Shown in pieces: positions 1 to 10,719 of a DNA stretch of 64,000 nucleotides (the first letter of the stretch is position 1; each line of letters opens with the position of its first letter). This stretch comes from Opisthorchis felineus (Eukaryota; Platyhelminthes; Trematoda; Opisthorchiida; Opisthorchiidae). The translations under genes and the position numbers were made by a program. The stretch is from NCBI GenBank assembly GCA_004794785.1, contig SJOL01001191.1, positions 370,280 to 434,279 of the forward strand, given 5' to 3'. Under the pieces are notes generated by a model, which did not search any database, was not told the origin of the DNA, and worked only from the letters and a program-made list of their open reading frames with translations.

Positions 1-2369
1 TGCTCGAAATTAGTTTTGTTTTCCAAGGGACTGCTTTCTGGAATAGAGCGGATTCACCTGGGTTACAGGAGGTCGGTTGCCTCCGAGGAGAAGACATTCT
101 GCTCACCCATGCATGCTAGAATGTTAGGTCCGTCCAAGAGACTCTAATTCACACAGCGGTAATTGCTAATAACCACCAATCGCGTCTGCGCATGCCCAAC
201 GAGCGCACCAAAATATTACAGTGAAGTAACAATAACACCGTCGGTGTGCTCGAGAGGGGGCGGATGTCGGCCATGCACTTGTGGAATGGTCAGTTTTCGG
301 CTTTCTTGGCGGATCTGAAAAACTCGCACAATGCAGTCAGCAGCATTCTTGCACTCAGTTTTGATCCCGTCCTGGAGAGTTCCATGGTTCAAGGCAACAA
401 AAGCGGTCTTTTCTCATTGGGAAAAAGCGTATGGTGACAGCATGGAATGACAGCAACCGAACAACTGGCCACCAGCTTTGGTATCAGTAAAACCTGTATG
501 CGCAAGGACGTCAACATCGGGGAGCACATAGTTCAAACCCGAAAATCGGAAATCTCCAGTGCTTGAAATAACCTAAACTAAAACATTAAGAAAATGAGTC
601 GATACTAAACGTGACATAGGACCAAGCTACCATGCACAGTAACCCCACTTGGCAGTTTACACTTGTTCATTCACTGAATTCAAGTAGGACTCCTGTTTCA
701 AAAGTTCTGCACGAGTTTGAGCTCAGAAATCAAATTGCAGATAAATTGGTGCTCAATTTGAAGACTGACTGTCGAAAATTCAGGGGCCCAGCTTATGAGT
801 GTCGAACTGTGCGAAATAGAGAATGGGCTGACCATGGAATTTGAGCAAGTCTCGCACAAAAATTAGGTGAAAAATCGCCTTAAAAAAGCCGGACACAAAA
901 AACATTCTGCAATTCTCAGAAAGAAAATTCAAAGAAAATTCCTTGTTGAGAGGATATTTTGCTATCCCTTGAAGGGATCTTAGTAAATCGCATGCGTTGC
1001 TTCGACATATCAAACTGACCTTCCGCCAGACTACCTGAGTGAAATGGTCGTTTAATTTTGCCCCATTTTGGTTCGAAATCCAGTTCGGCATCAGGCTGTC
1101 CCTTTTGGAACTTTGATTCAGAAGCAATGACTTTTCATCGAAGTACTGTAGTGCCAAATACAACCGATTAATTTCACACTTATAAGCAAGCTAGTAACTC
1201 GAAATTTTCCAATCTACAGTCCGCGTATTTGCAGGCTACTTTTTTCCGGTCTTTCAGCAGCGACACTGCCTCCCATAAATTGCTTAGATGAATAAATCAC
1301 TCTGAAATACCTTTTTTCACAATTTGTTCATTTCGGAAAACTTTACAAAGTTTGGAAGGGATTTATGTTTCCGTTCTGGTAATGTATCGGCAAAAAACGG
1401 GGACCGTTTGGGAAAAGCGTGGCTATCCTACTGTCACTTTGCCACAAGCAATGGTTTTTTTGGAATTATGGGAACAAGTAAAGATGGGAATAGTTTCATG
1501 CACCCGAAAGGACGATTTCGCCGCTAAAATCTACAGCGGATTTAAAAAAGTTACATAGTAGTATACATATGGTACATATATGCGTAGGTTATTAAACTAG
1601 TAAATGCGGTCTTAGACAACCGACTGAAATGGTTCTGTTAACTAGGTGTCATGCTAAATGGAGGAAATTAGAGTTATAGGAAAAAGTAGTAATAACGAAG
1701 ATGACTTTGAATTTTGACGAAATATTGGAACTTAAGACGATAGTCGATAGAAAATTATATATATTGTGCTGGTCATCTGATGTGATCCTCAATAAAATGT
1801 CGCTGTGTTTGCCGGCTAAGCAGTTTACAATTAAAACCCTTGGTGTACCACTACATCTAGAAGCGCGGTTCATCGACCAGAAGATGACGCGAAAGTCTTC
1901 TCAGACAGACAGAACAGGAAAGCCACATGAAGTGAGAAACTTCGAGAGGACGTGCAGCGTATATGGTTTTATGACCTCTATTGTGTAAGAGGCCAGTCCT
2001 GGGACAATGGTCAAACCGAACTAAACAGGATGGGACTATCCGAGGCTATAGATGGGGACCCTGGGGTATAAGTTTTGTTGCCTGCTAGACGGAGAAGTTG
2101 TCAAGTGAATCGCTGTGTAGCCTTCTTTGCATGGATTTGAGGAATTACTAGTGGATCCTCCAAAGGCTTGTGTGACGCTCACAGTAGCATGCCTTTTGGC
2201 CTTTAGCTTGCAGGATGAAAACTGTTTTGAAGTTTCAGAGTGTTCCAGCTACCTACAATCCACAAGCCCAAATGTAAGACTCACGTACAGTAATTAAGTT
2301 TACGACAAACTAGCTATCAACTACAAACTCCAAGTGTTTATTCAGTTGACGCAGCTGTTTGCGTCAGTG
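1..2369. other. No recognisable gene
   Basis: Only short frames on both strands with no domain I recognise. The longest (95 codons, + strand, 1701-1988) has no motif, signal peptide or neighbour that supports it. The last few hundred bases may be the decayed 5' part of the non-LTR element that becomes readable near 2370. Confidence 0.5.
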
Positions 2370-4990
2370 CTGGCATAGCACTCTGCTTTCGAGAAGGGAC
2401 GCATTTGTTTGATTGGAAACCTCTAAAAGGTCATCTCTTTACCATCATTTACTACACTAACGTAAGGGCTAACAAGGTCGTAGTAGAAGGCACTGTTTGA
2501 TTATATAGTGGGCTTATGCGGCAATCAGCTATATCGTTGATTCCTTGCGGGACAGATTTTATCGAGAAACGACTACATCCTCAGCAAAACACGAACAGTT
2601 CGGGTGTAGTACTAATCGCAGGAGATTTTAATGTAGAATTAGGACACCTCAGTTAAAGCGAGGACTGATTTTGTGACAGGTTTGAAACATACCAAATGCG
2701 CGACGATAATGACAAACGTTACTTTCACCTGTGTGTTGAACGGCAGTTGTTCCTCAGCAGGACTGGGTTTGGACGAAGTGGACGATGATGTGCTACCTGG
2801 CGTATCCCTATTGCGGAACAACAGTGGAGCCAAATAGATCTTGTAGGCGTTGGCTGCAGATGGTGGGGCTCAATACTCTGTTGCCGACCATTCTGGAATG
2901 CGTGTGTCGAATCGAGATGAGCTCTTGTCCGATGTGGACTTTCACTGAAATTGCCGGGTTAGTCCAAGAGGCATACTTCTCAGTTGGCAATCGCAAAGCT
3001 TTCTGGGCCACGAAGTAACCAAATATACCAAAACCTACTTTGTAATGCTTTAAAAGTGGTTCCCTCAGAAGACATAAGTCATACATTTGAAAAGAAAGCA
3101 ACCCTGATACGCGATACTGGAGATTTTATGTGTGAGGTTTACCAGCGAGCACATACTAACTTGTGTATCGCAAAACGGTCGCTGCCAGTTTGCGATACAA
3201 GATTGAGACAGGAATATTATTTATTTATTAGAAGCAAAGTCAAACGAAGTTTGGTGGAACCAACAAGCTCAGAATACGGAGGAGGGCAGTTCAGTAGACA
3301 ATGCATGAAAGCTGTATCAATTGGTCCGTAAAACAGGATCCAGTACACCATCGTTAGTAGGTTAACCAAGATGATATTTCTAATGTTACAAGTATTGCGC
3401 AGTATATACTAATATATGATAATATAACACATAACATATAATATATGATACTATGATATGTATATAATGGGTGCCCACGGGTAGCTCGCTGGACCATTGA
3501 AAAACAACCTTGTTGACCATCGATTTGTGCACCTGTGTGCTTTATTCCACTGCCTCTTAATGCTAATAAAAGCCTCCCTAAACGAATAGCAATCGGGGTG
3601 CCTGGCCAGACAGCCTCCACAAGAGCTACTTAAGACGTTCATCTATCTTTGTGGGCTAACTTAGCTAGATTGTTTGAACCTGTTTGGAGAGAAGAATGTG
3701 TTCCTGGCAACTCGAGCCAGTCTCTCGTTCTTCGCACGAATTGGATGTTCCAACCATTGACGCATCAATTTGACGCCTTCCATATCGTGACCACTGAGCA
3801 AATTGGGATGGGGCAAAGCAGACGTTCCCCAGAGTAGGGAGTGCATTGACAATACTTCCAAATTACATCAAATGTTTGAACAGCGCTGCATTTGCCGCTC
3901 GTCAACAATTGCGGTTTTTCTTGAATTTACATGCACCTTTGATTCCTCAGGATGGTTAGTTTTTCTTAAGAGGAATGCCCTTGAAGCTCGTGAATATACA
4001 GTACACTTTCTCCATTCCCACACATCTGAACGTGTAAATATTCAAAAGGAGCTGTTTGAAGACTTTCTCACAATCAGTGGGGTCCGACGAAGCGGCTGAC
4101 GCTCATCCCACCTGTTCAATTTTATCATCAACGACGTCGTGGAATGCATGTTTCAAAGGATACAGAGTCTTCTGGTATCCACATTACATTGAGAGAGACC
4201 AACATACGCGGCAAATGAGGGCAAAATTGCTGGTTATTTGTCGATAACCAGTTTACCCTATATATGATTTCGCATGTTATTTCATGATTCGATATGCGTT
4301 TTGCATCCTCAAAGTCTAGTGTCCTGCTTCAGGGTTTTTGAAATTTCCCGTAGAGGAACTTGAGTTTGTTGACCGGTTCCCTATCTGAGAAGCTGTACAA
4401 GCCAAGAAGAAGCCAATGAGCAAATCACCAAGATGTGAGCAAAATTTACGATCTGGTATCGGTTTTAGCGTCAGATGCGAAGTTTACTGAATCTGAAGGA
4501 TGGTGTATACAGAGCGATCATAAAACCACTCCTGGTCTATGGTTGTCAAACTTAGTCCCTCCAACTTAACGAACCGGAGATACATTCAACTCTCTAATCA
4601 ATTATGCCTCAAAAGTCACCGGAAGCTGCTGCGTGTTCGCAGTGATGTGGTGCATGAGCTGGTATCTGGTCGGAATCAACAAAGTAGCAACTGAAGCTCA
4701 TCAGCTTAAGGTAGCTGAGGTGTGTACTACGCATATCCAAAGACCACCTACTAATAAATGCTTCTAATTAGAACTCTTGCTGGCCAAAGCCAGGCGGCAA
4801 ATTGAAGAGGAGGCGGTTCCTGTCGAACTCAGGTGCTATAGGATTATTGTGTTTTCCAGGCCGGGTTACACGCGATTCTCCTCGTACATGGTCAAAAGCC
4901 CTGTAGGATACTGCGTTGAAGCGGTCCGAGCAAGTTGTGACCTCCTAGTAAATGTTTGACTGTGGCTGATGGGCCTGGGTTGCATGAGGT
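2370..4990 (+). pseudogene. Decayed non-LTR retrotransposon (endonuclease plus reverse transcriptase)
   Basis: Joining short open stretches from all three + frames gives the order of a LINE second open reading frame. An apurinic-type endonuclease comes first: the core motif AGDFN is at 2618-2632, followed by blocks reading ATWRIP and SQIDLVGV near 2800-2840 and a WGSI...FWNAC block near 2860-2905. The linker between endonuclease and polymerase is open from 2984 to 3331. Reverse transcriptase pieces follow: WREECVPG near 3690, AFDS-like palm motif A near 3930-3950 (read as LEFTCTFDS, with the usual Asp of LDF replaced by Glu), SGVR of motif B near 4077, FNFIINDVV near 4110-4140, and a VYRAIIKPLLVYGC thumb-side block near 4505-4545. 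Many stops and frameshifts show it is dead. Family knowledge points to an RTE- or CR1-like lineage of flatworms; I cannot fix the clade. No poly(A) tail or target-site duplication was found. Confidence 0.8.
3405..3470. repeat. AT-rich low-complexity tract
   Basis: A run of alternating A and T with repeated ATATGATA and CATATAAT words inside the decayed LINE, between the linker and the polymerase pieces. It breaks the coding similarity, so it is probably a later insertion or expansion. Confidence 0.6.
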
Positions 4991-4994
4991 TCTC

Positions 4995-5639
4995 AAAAAA
5001 CGCTGAATCGACCCCAATGATGGTGCGTTCCACACGATACTCGGAGTTGTGTGTGAGGTTGACGTTCCAAGTTATGGGTGTCTCGTTTATGGTTGTTTTT
5101 TAGAGGGAGACAAGACTGATCGTGATGGGCCCCCGCCCTCTACCCTATTTATTGCTGGTGTATTGCGACCCATGAAGCTTATCGGGACAGTGATGATGAC
5201 GATCCACAAACTGTATCGATTTGTCCGTTTGATTTCTATATTCCCAAAGTGCACCAGGCATGACATCTCACGCTTCCAGAAATCGCCTGAATCGTACGTC
5301 CAGGTTATACTCTATCTTACGAAAGCATTGTTTGGGTGATACTTTTCTGCTCAAAAGTAACAAAATTTCCAACTGTAATGTGGGTAGCTGTTTTCGTCAT
5401 CTGTTATGGTGACGCTGGTGGAATTTGTGTCCCGGGGCACAATATTCGCAAGATACCATTTTACCACATTCCGTGTGTAGACCCGGGAAAATTTCCAGAG
5501 ACGTGAAAAAGTCAGTCTCCCTAGTACTATTGTTCAGGTTTCGGAGCACCAGGAAATTCAAGAACTTAGCGAAAATACGGTTGTTTTGATTGTAGTTCGT
5601 GCCGGACGATGTACTTGATGTACTTGATTGTACTTGAAT
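4995..5639. other. Unassigned spacer after the LINE
   Basis: May hold the 3' untranslated part of the LINE. The + frame at 5049-5339 (96 codons) resembles nothing I know. A CTCGTTTATGG word near 5081-5091 also occurs in the hammerhead repeat family, but the flanks do not match, so it is not counted as a copy. Confidence 0.4.
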
Positions 5640-5820
5640 CAAAAGCCTTTGTTGACAAATGGTCTTTTTTCCGATTTAGTTTGTATTCTGGTGGTTGGTT
5701 TGTTCGCTGAGCTGGGCAGTTTGATCGCAAAGGTTTCATCACCAATCGAGGTGACATCATCAGCGCGTTGTTAGGGAGCGTAGTGGTGCGTAGCGATGGT
5801 TTTGGTGGTTTGTATTCCAT
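5640..5820. repeat. Interspersed repeat family X, copy 1
   Basis: A segment with the phrases TTCGCTGAGCTGGGCA, TTTCATCACCA and GACATCATCAG is shared with 21411-21490 and, more weakly, 48735-48800. The copies differ at many positions, so the family is old. No coding domain, tail or target-site duplication is visible and I do not recognise the element. The - strand frame across it (5566-5820) is most likely a passenger of the repeat. Confidence 0.6.
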
Positions 5821-5824
5821 CTAG

Positions 5825-6529
5825 CAGTCTATGATCTCCGTTTCCGCTAGGGTCGCCTCTTTCCTAGGACTAAAATCTCAGACAATTTGGACTAAAATGC
5901 AGAGGGTTTTGTTCAGAAGAAGTATGTTGTAATAGCAATCATCAGCCATTTCATTTCTTAGGAATGGGTTTGCTTTAGAGGGTGACAGATTTGCCACAAT
6001 ACATTGCTTTTCTCTGGGGCTGCTCAAAATTATGTAGCACTGATGAGGGGAACCAACGTTAGAAAGTTGTACTGAGCCTAATACAGGATTAGTTTCTTCT
6101 CGGTCAAGGTACCAATCTGATGCTCTTACAAAAGTCCTGCCCATTCAAATGGAGGTTTCAGTTTGAGGCTTACTGAACATTGGATGCTGTCCATTTGATC
6201 AAGAAATCTGATGCATTGCAGTTTATTCGTTGGCCTAACGACGAACTGTGAGGGTGAAAATTTGACCAGTTTACGAGCACGATTTTTGTTTCCATCCTAC
6301 TAAGCTTGGTAACTGAATGTGTCCTGAAATCGTTCGAATGTCCTTGAACTGGCTAGTTGAGCCTAAACACCGGAAGTTAAATCAAACAGAATCTTATCTG
6401 GGTGAAGGCGATGCATATCTAAAGGACGAATTTCGGGTGGCATGAAGTTTCGCAGCGGACATTCACGGTGACCCAAGCGCTTATTCAAAATTCACGGGTC
6501 AGATTTACTAAGGCTGGAAAATAGCATTG
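5825..6529. other. No recognisable gene
   Basis: Short frames only. Nothing here matches a domain, RNA or repeat that I can identify. Confidence 0.4.
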
Positions 6530-6738
6530 AGTTCTACAAATACACCCAAATGAATGCAAGTTTGGTTTTGACGGGAGACCTATCTGGAACCCAGCTGAAT
6601 CCCTTGTTTATAATGTACTTCTTCAACAGAATGTGCTGTTTGGGTTCAGGTAGACGGAAACCCCGGGGCTTGTGCCTACCTGATGAGCCACAAGGGCTTC
6701 CGAGGAGTTTTCAGCACCCTTATGAGTAATGTATTATA
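6530..6738 (+). mobile_element. Hammerhead-ribozyme retroelement, copy A (degenerate)
   Basis: Aligns by eye along its length with copy B at 7212-7599: the TTTGGTTTTG block near 6563, CTGGAACCCAGCT near 6581-6593, a CTTGTTTATAATG block, GAATGTGCTG, a GTAGACGGAAACCCCGG block just before the ribozyme, and the TTTTCAGCA...CCTTATGAGTAATG end. The conserved CTGATGA core is at 6680-6686 and half of stem II survives, but the GAAA strand and stem III are lost, so this copy should not self-cleave. It lacks the inverted duplication seen in copy B and so shows the simpler form of the unit. Confidence 0.75.
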
Positions 6739-7197
6739 CATAAACATTTAGTCTATTTACACGACTGATTGCCGTGGATAGAGTTTGTATGCACTCCAGG
6801 GGCTCTGGCGTTCAAACGACCGATTCTACAACTGGAATGCTGCTCAGCATGTGGAGGTAGCTTCGTTGTCGGATTAATATCCTACTGTTTGGGATGTGGG
6901 TTCCATCCTAGATGACCTGACTGTCATCCAACAAAGATTATCCAAACAAAATAGGACTGTGCAGTCTGACTTGGAGAACAACTTTACGTGGAACATAAAT
7001 TAAGATGAAATTTACTCATGTTGCCTAACAAGCCTACATTTACAACGTACTGAAATTTACTCAAGGTATTCGAGGCATGAGACCTCCAAACTACTTTACA
7101 TGCGATAGCTTATAATCTAAAAGTTATCTAGCAATGTCCAGGTAAGTATGTTGCATCGCTAAGCGTGAAGTACCACCCCCACAGTACCTTTAGTGAA

Positions 7198-7211
7198 GTA
7201 ATTACAGAGTT
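7198..7211. repeat. Left target-site duplication of hammerhead element B
   Basis: The 14-base word GTAATTACAGAGTT occurs here and again, unchanged, at 7600-7613. The two copies exactly bracket the hammerhead element. Duplications of this length are usual for target-primed retrotransposition. The last two bases also read as the start of the left inverted arm, so the boundary is uncertain by about two bases. Confidence 0.85.
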
Positions 7212-7458
7212 AGCGAAATACACTCATTTACAAACAAATTTGGTTTTGCGAGAGACGCACCTGGAACCCAGCTAAATCTCTCGTTTATGGTATTTTCAAG
7301 CAACTGAATGTGCTGCGCCAGGCCGCCTACTGAAACATGAGGCGGCCTGGTGCAGCACATTCAGTTGCCTGGAAACATCACAAACGAGCGATTTAGCTGG
7401 GTTCCAGGTGAGCCTCTCGCAAAACCAAAGTTGTTTGCAAATGAGTGTATTTCGCTAA
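7210..7458. repeat. Snap-back inverted repeat inside hammerhead element B
   Basis: Positions 7210-7328 and 7340-7458 are inverted copies, 119 bases each, with no gaps and about 11 mismatches, separated by 11 bases. The innermost part, GCAACTGAATGTGCTGC / CAGGCCGCCT and its complement, is nearly perfect. As RNA the pair would form a long hairpin. Copies A, C and E of the family carry only the left arm, so the inverted copy is an addition. The mismatches, against a perfect flanking duplication, suggest that the inverted form existed before this insertion. Confidence 0.9.
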
Positions 7459-7599
7459 TTTCGTGCAATTTGGTCCCAAGTAGAACATAAGGTTGACGGA
7501 AACTCGGGGACAGCGCCTACCTGATGAGCCCCAAGAAGGGCGAAACCGGTCGTGGGCTGTCGGGGTGAATTTTCAGCAACCTTATGAGTAGTGCATTAC
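7212..7599 (+). mobile_element. Hammerhead-ribozyme retroelement, copy B (complete insertion)
   Basis: A 388-bp non-coding element bracketed by a perfect 14-bp target-site duplication. In order: a left arm ending at 7328, a spacer (7329-7339), an inverted copy of that arm (7340-7458), a unique block with AAGTAGAACATAAGGTTGACGG (split here as 7478-7499), the hammerhead ribozyme (7509-7561), and a 3' end reading TTTTCAGCAACCTTATGAG up to 7599. Relatives lie at 6530-6738, 13098-13316, 33890-33985, 43740-43840 and 46290-46410. Established knowledge: schistosome Smalpha satellite/SINE-like repeats and Penelope-like elements of many animals carry such ribozymes. Inference: this belongs to one of those groups and was moved in trans, since it encodes no protein. 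No clear pol III promoter was identified. Confidence 0.85.
7509..7561 (+). ncRNA. Hammerhead ribozyme (type I, minimal stem III)
   Basis: Every core element of a hammerhead is present. CTGATGA is at 7521-7527. Stem II is GCCC (7528-7531) with GGGC (7538-7541), closing a CAAGAA loop. GAAA follows at 7542-7545. Stem III is the self-complementary ACCGGT (7545-7550), and the cleavable base is C7551. Stem I pairs 7515-7520 with 7552-7557 (one G-U), then a two-base bulge (7513-7514), then 7509-7512 with 7558-7561. The predicted cut is between 7551 and 7552. A bulged stem I facing loop II is the arrangement known for fast natural hammerheads. A stem III with no loop cannot close as a hairpin, so activity probably needs a dimer, as proposed for Penelope-like and other short-stem-III hammerheads. 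Confidence 0.9.
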
Positions 7600-7613
7600 G
7601 TAATTACAGAGTT
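7600..7613. repeat. Right target-site duplication of hammerhead element B
   Basis: Exact repeat of the word at 7198-7211, directly after the 3' end of the element. It fixes the right boundary of the insertion. Confidence 0.85.
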
Positions 7614-10391
7614 CTTCATTTACGGAAAGGTTATTGGTGGATTTCTTTTCGAGGGACGTTCTTGAGAATATCATGTAAGAGATTTGAGGTTTTCAAGGCG
7701 CTAGTTGTGAGGTCAGTAACCCTCATCAATACTATCAACTTTTGGAGTTTTCACGTAACTCTTCTTGCGTCAGTTCTTCTAGTCTAAATGATGTTAGATG
7801 AATGAATTTCACTCCACCAAGCTTAAGCCAACTCCGTTGTTTGGTTCACCTCGTTAGACAAAATTTCAGACCCCTAAAAACTGGCGTGGATGAAATTTAC
7901 CCCCATTAATATGGATATGTACACTGAATCACCAAATACGAAAAGGGTTAGGACAGCTGGATGTGAAAACCAACCAGTGGGGAATCCAGTCATGCATCAG
8001 GAATAAAACGGCACGCAGATACCAGTTAACTTTAAGTGTTTGTAAGAGATGGTAAGTGAGGTTACTTTCTATGACACAACTGTCCTAGTTTGTGAATGAA
8101 ACCAAGCAAGTACTATCCTTCGGATGTTTTCATTGGTCATAAGTTCTGATTCAACAAGGTCACACAGGTGGAAGGACTTTGAAATTGGTCCCCCGACCCA
8201 TTGTCCCGAGTATACTTTACCAAAGCATTAAATGAGATTGCAATAGCCGTTTTTAGGGGAATTTGCCTGCTTCATAGACTGAAGATCCAGTTACTGCCAG
8301 CGGCATGTGAAAGTCTCTTACCCGATATAAACATTCAGCCTCAGTGTTCCAGTTTCTTCCAAATTTGTCGAAGGCACCGAACAAGATAAGTAACAGTCTC
8401 ATCCTCTTTAAACATTGGATAGCTTCAAATGTAGTCCGCAGCTTCCTCGGGTTGCAAGTGGGCCAGTCCGAATTTGAACGCTGTCGGCAATCTCACCGAG
8501 TTTGACGCTGAATCCGTACAGGTCGGTATCGTTCTTATCCTCGTCTAATTAGGTGTTCTGGCGTCCCCGTGAACGATTTCCTGAGGTAATCCCTAAAGGT
8601 ACACCAAACATTTGTGGAAGACCGCTGATAGTCAAAGAAAACCTGTACATGGAACTATAGCATTTGACGGTAGCTTCAATGAACCCGAAGGTTACCTCAG
8701 AATTGGATATAAACAAATTTGTACAAATCGATTATTTCCACATAAGTTTCAGTCTTAATTCTACTTGCTCACTGCAGTGGCTGGAAAAACTCTTGGATTC
8801 CCTGGTGGAATTTATTTGTGTAATTTTTATGTTGGTTTTACAACATCCCAATCAATTTTTCCGCCGGTTTTTCTGAGGACATTTCTCTCTTTCTTCACAG
8901 AAATGGTGAAGTTGTTGTTCTGTAAATACATAAATAACATTCTTTAGTAAACTAATATTATTTTACCCTGAACTACTGGTGCTCACTCCTCCTTCTATTG
9001 TGAAATGCATGCAGTTATGTAATGCGGCCAACGTACTTATTACAAATCTGGAGTATAACATTGGCGGCGACTGAAGCTAACGAAGGGGTAAAAATCGAAT
9101 AGTTCGGAAACATGGTAATCAACTTCGCGCCGTGACGACCGACTGAATAGCCCAGATGGATATTCCGTGCGTGAGTTGCGCGAAAAGTTCACTTTAAAAA
9201 AAGAACACTGAGGGCTAATGTTTGAAGCCGAACAACTACTTGTAGTCTTGTTTTCGAATGGTATCTAATTAGATTTCGCACCCGAAATTCTGACTGATTT
9301 ACTTTTTGCCAGAAGAAGATTGAGTGGGCATTGATGATGTTCAGATTTACTGCCGCACATGAACAGCAATCGTCGACAAGATCCGGACATGAATTTACTC
9401 ATTCAGTCCCTGGCTATAGTCTGAAATTCAAACAAAAAATTCGTTTTTTTATCTGATAGAATCAGTCGTTTCACACGGACGTTCTTTCGCTATTCGTTGC
9501 AAGAAATATCAGGTTGCCATGTTTTTGTTTTTGTGATCAAAGTCTTATTGTCCTATCACGCAGGTGGTAAATGTTATTAGTCTGTTTTATTCCAATTACG
9601 CTTTCCGCAAATTTAACGTCAATGCGTAAAGCTCTACCTCGGAGAGTGGAGGACAGTTCTACTTGGAGCTTACCACTGACCTGCTCTACTTCTGTTAGTC
9701 CTCACACTACCAACAATCTATAAGTAGTTCAGAGGGAGAATAAATTTACACAACGAAAGAAACTTCCATCATTGCTCGAGGAGCAAGTCAACAGGTGTGA
9801 CTATGTGATATGGATCCCGTGACTGAAAGCTGGGCAGCGCTATATTCTGTCTATGCGCTCGTTAATCACACTACTGATCAGCCTCTCTTGGCACAACAGA
9901 TGTCTTCAAGCTACCAACCAGGAGGTCACGGATTTGAGACTCCCTACTGAGGTTTTATCAGATACGCATTACTGATGACTCCAATAAGGACAGGGAGCAG
10001 CTTGGCTTTTCAGCATAGCTTGACTTCGTCTTTAGGATCAAATCTGAGCTTAAAAACTAGAAATGTTTATTCGCTAGAACGGCAAAGCTTCACCACAGAA
10101 TCGGACAACTATAGCTTCAGTCGGTCGGACGAAAACGCATCTAAATTTAGCCCACATTCTGGTCTTAGTGCTACATCCTCGTAAGCACAGTCTAAAAATA
10201 TGCAGAGTTGTTTGCCAAACCCACATACCCGACGGGAGAGTGACGTCGACGGCTCACTATGCGGGCGTACCAAATGCCGGTGCCTGCGTGTACACACCCA
10301 TAAGAAAATTAAGTGTTTGGGCTAAGTGGCAGGAAAACTGAACAAGCTACTCGGATTTTGTAGATGGGGGCAAGCGGCGGGGTAAGAAGTG
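7614..10391. other. No recognisable gene
   Basis: About 2.8 kb with only short frames. A - strand reading near 8180-8540 has a run resembling retroelement gag (FKEDETVTYLV...) but is broken and too weak to call. A GGTCACGGATTTGAGACTCC word near 9924-9943 looks a little like a tRNA B box, but no matching A box was found. Confidence 0.4.
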
Positions 10392-10715
10392 TTAGTCTTT
10401 GCCAGGACTCAGACAATCAGCTTGGATTTGTTGTAGAACTGTCAGGTGCATTAGTTGTAAGCTACTTACAAACTCCCAGTAGCACAAATTAGTAACTCTC
10501 AAGGAGTGATGTTGGTTGTCCTTTTTTTCCATACCAACGATTTGAAAACGGGGAAAAATTATCGCAACGGCGTGGAAGAAGGGTATTTCCCTGTTATTGA
10601 GATTTTTGAGTGGTATGGATCGAATATCGCGTTTTTGAGCCACAAAATCTGCCGCTCCCCACCGTTGCACATCTTCAGTCGAATTTATCTTGCTCCCCAG
10701 GTAAATGAAGTTCAA
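10392..10715 (-). pseudogene. Possible reverse transcriptase C-terminal scrap
   Basis: A 107-codon frame that begins near a LNFIYLGSKI stretch. A phenylalanine-x-tyrosine-leucine-glycine-serine block is typical of the region after the palm domain in LINE reverse transcriptases. Nothing else in the frame follows the family pattern, and the + strand is open over 10506-10901 too, so chance openness is likely. Low confidence. Confidence 0.25.
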
Positions 10716-10719
10716 CCAT

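Noticed and set aside
5049..5339. Seventh hammerhead family copy suggested by CTCGTTTATGG near 5081
   Set aside because: Only that short word matches; none of the neighbouring family blocks are present.
9880..9960. tRNA-like SINE suggested by a B-box-like word near 9924
   Set aside because: No A box at the right distance, no cloverleaf and no target-site duplication.
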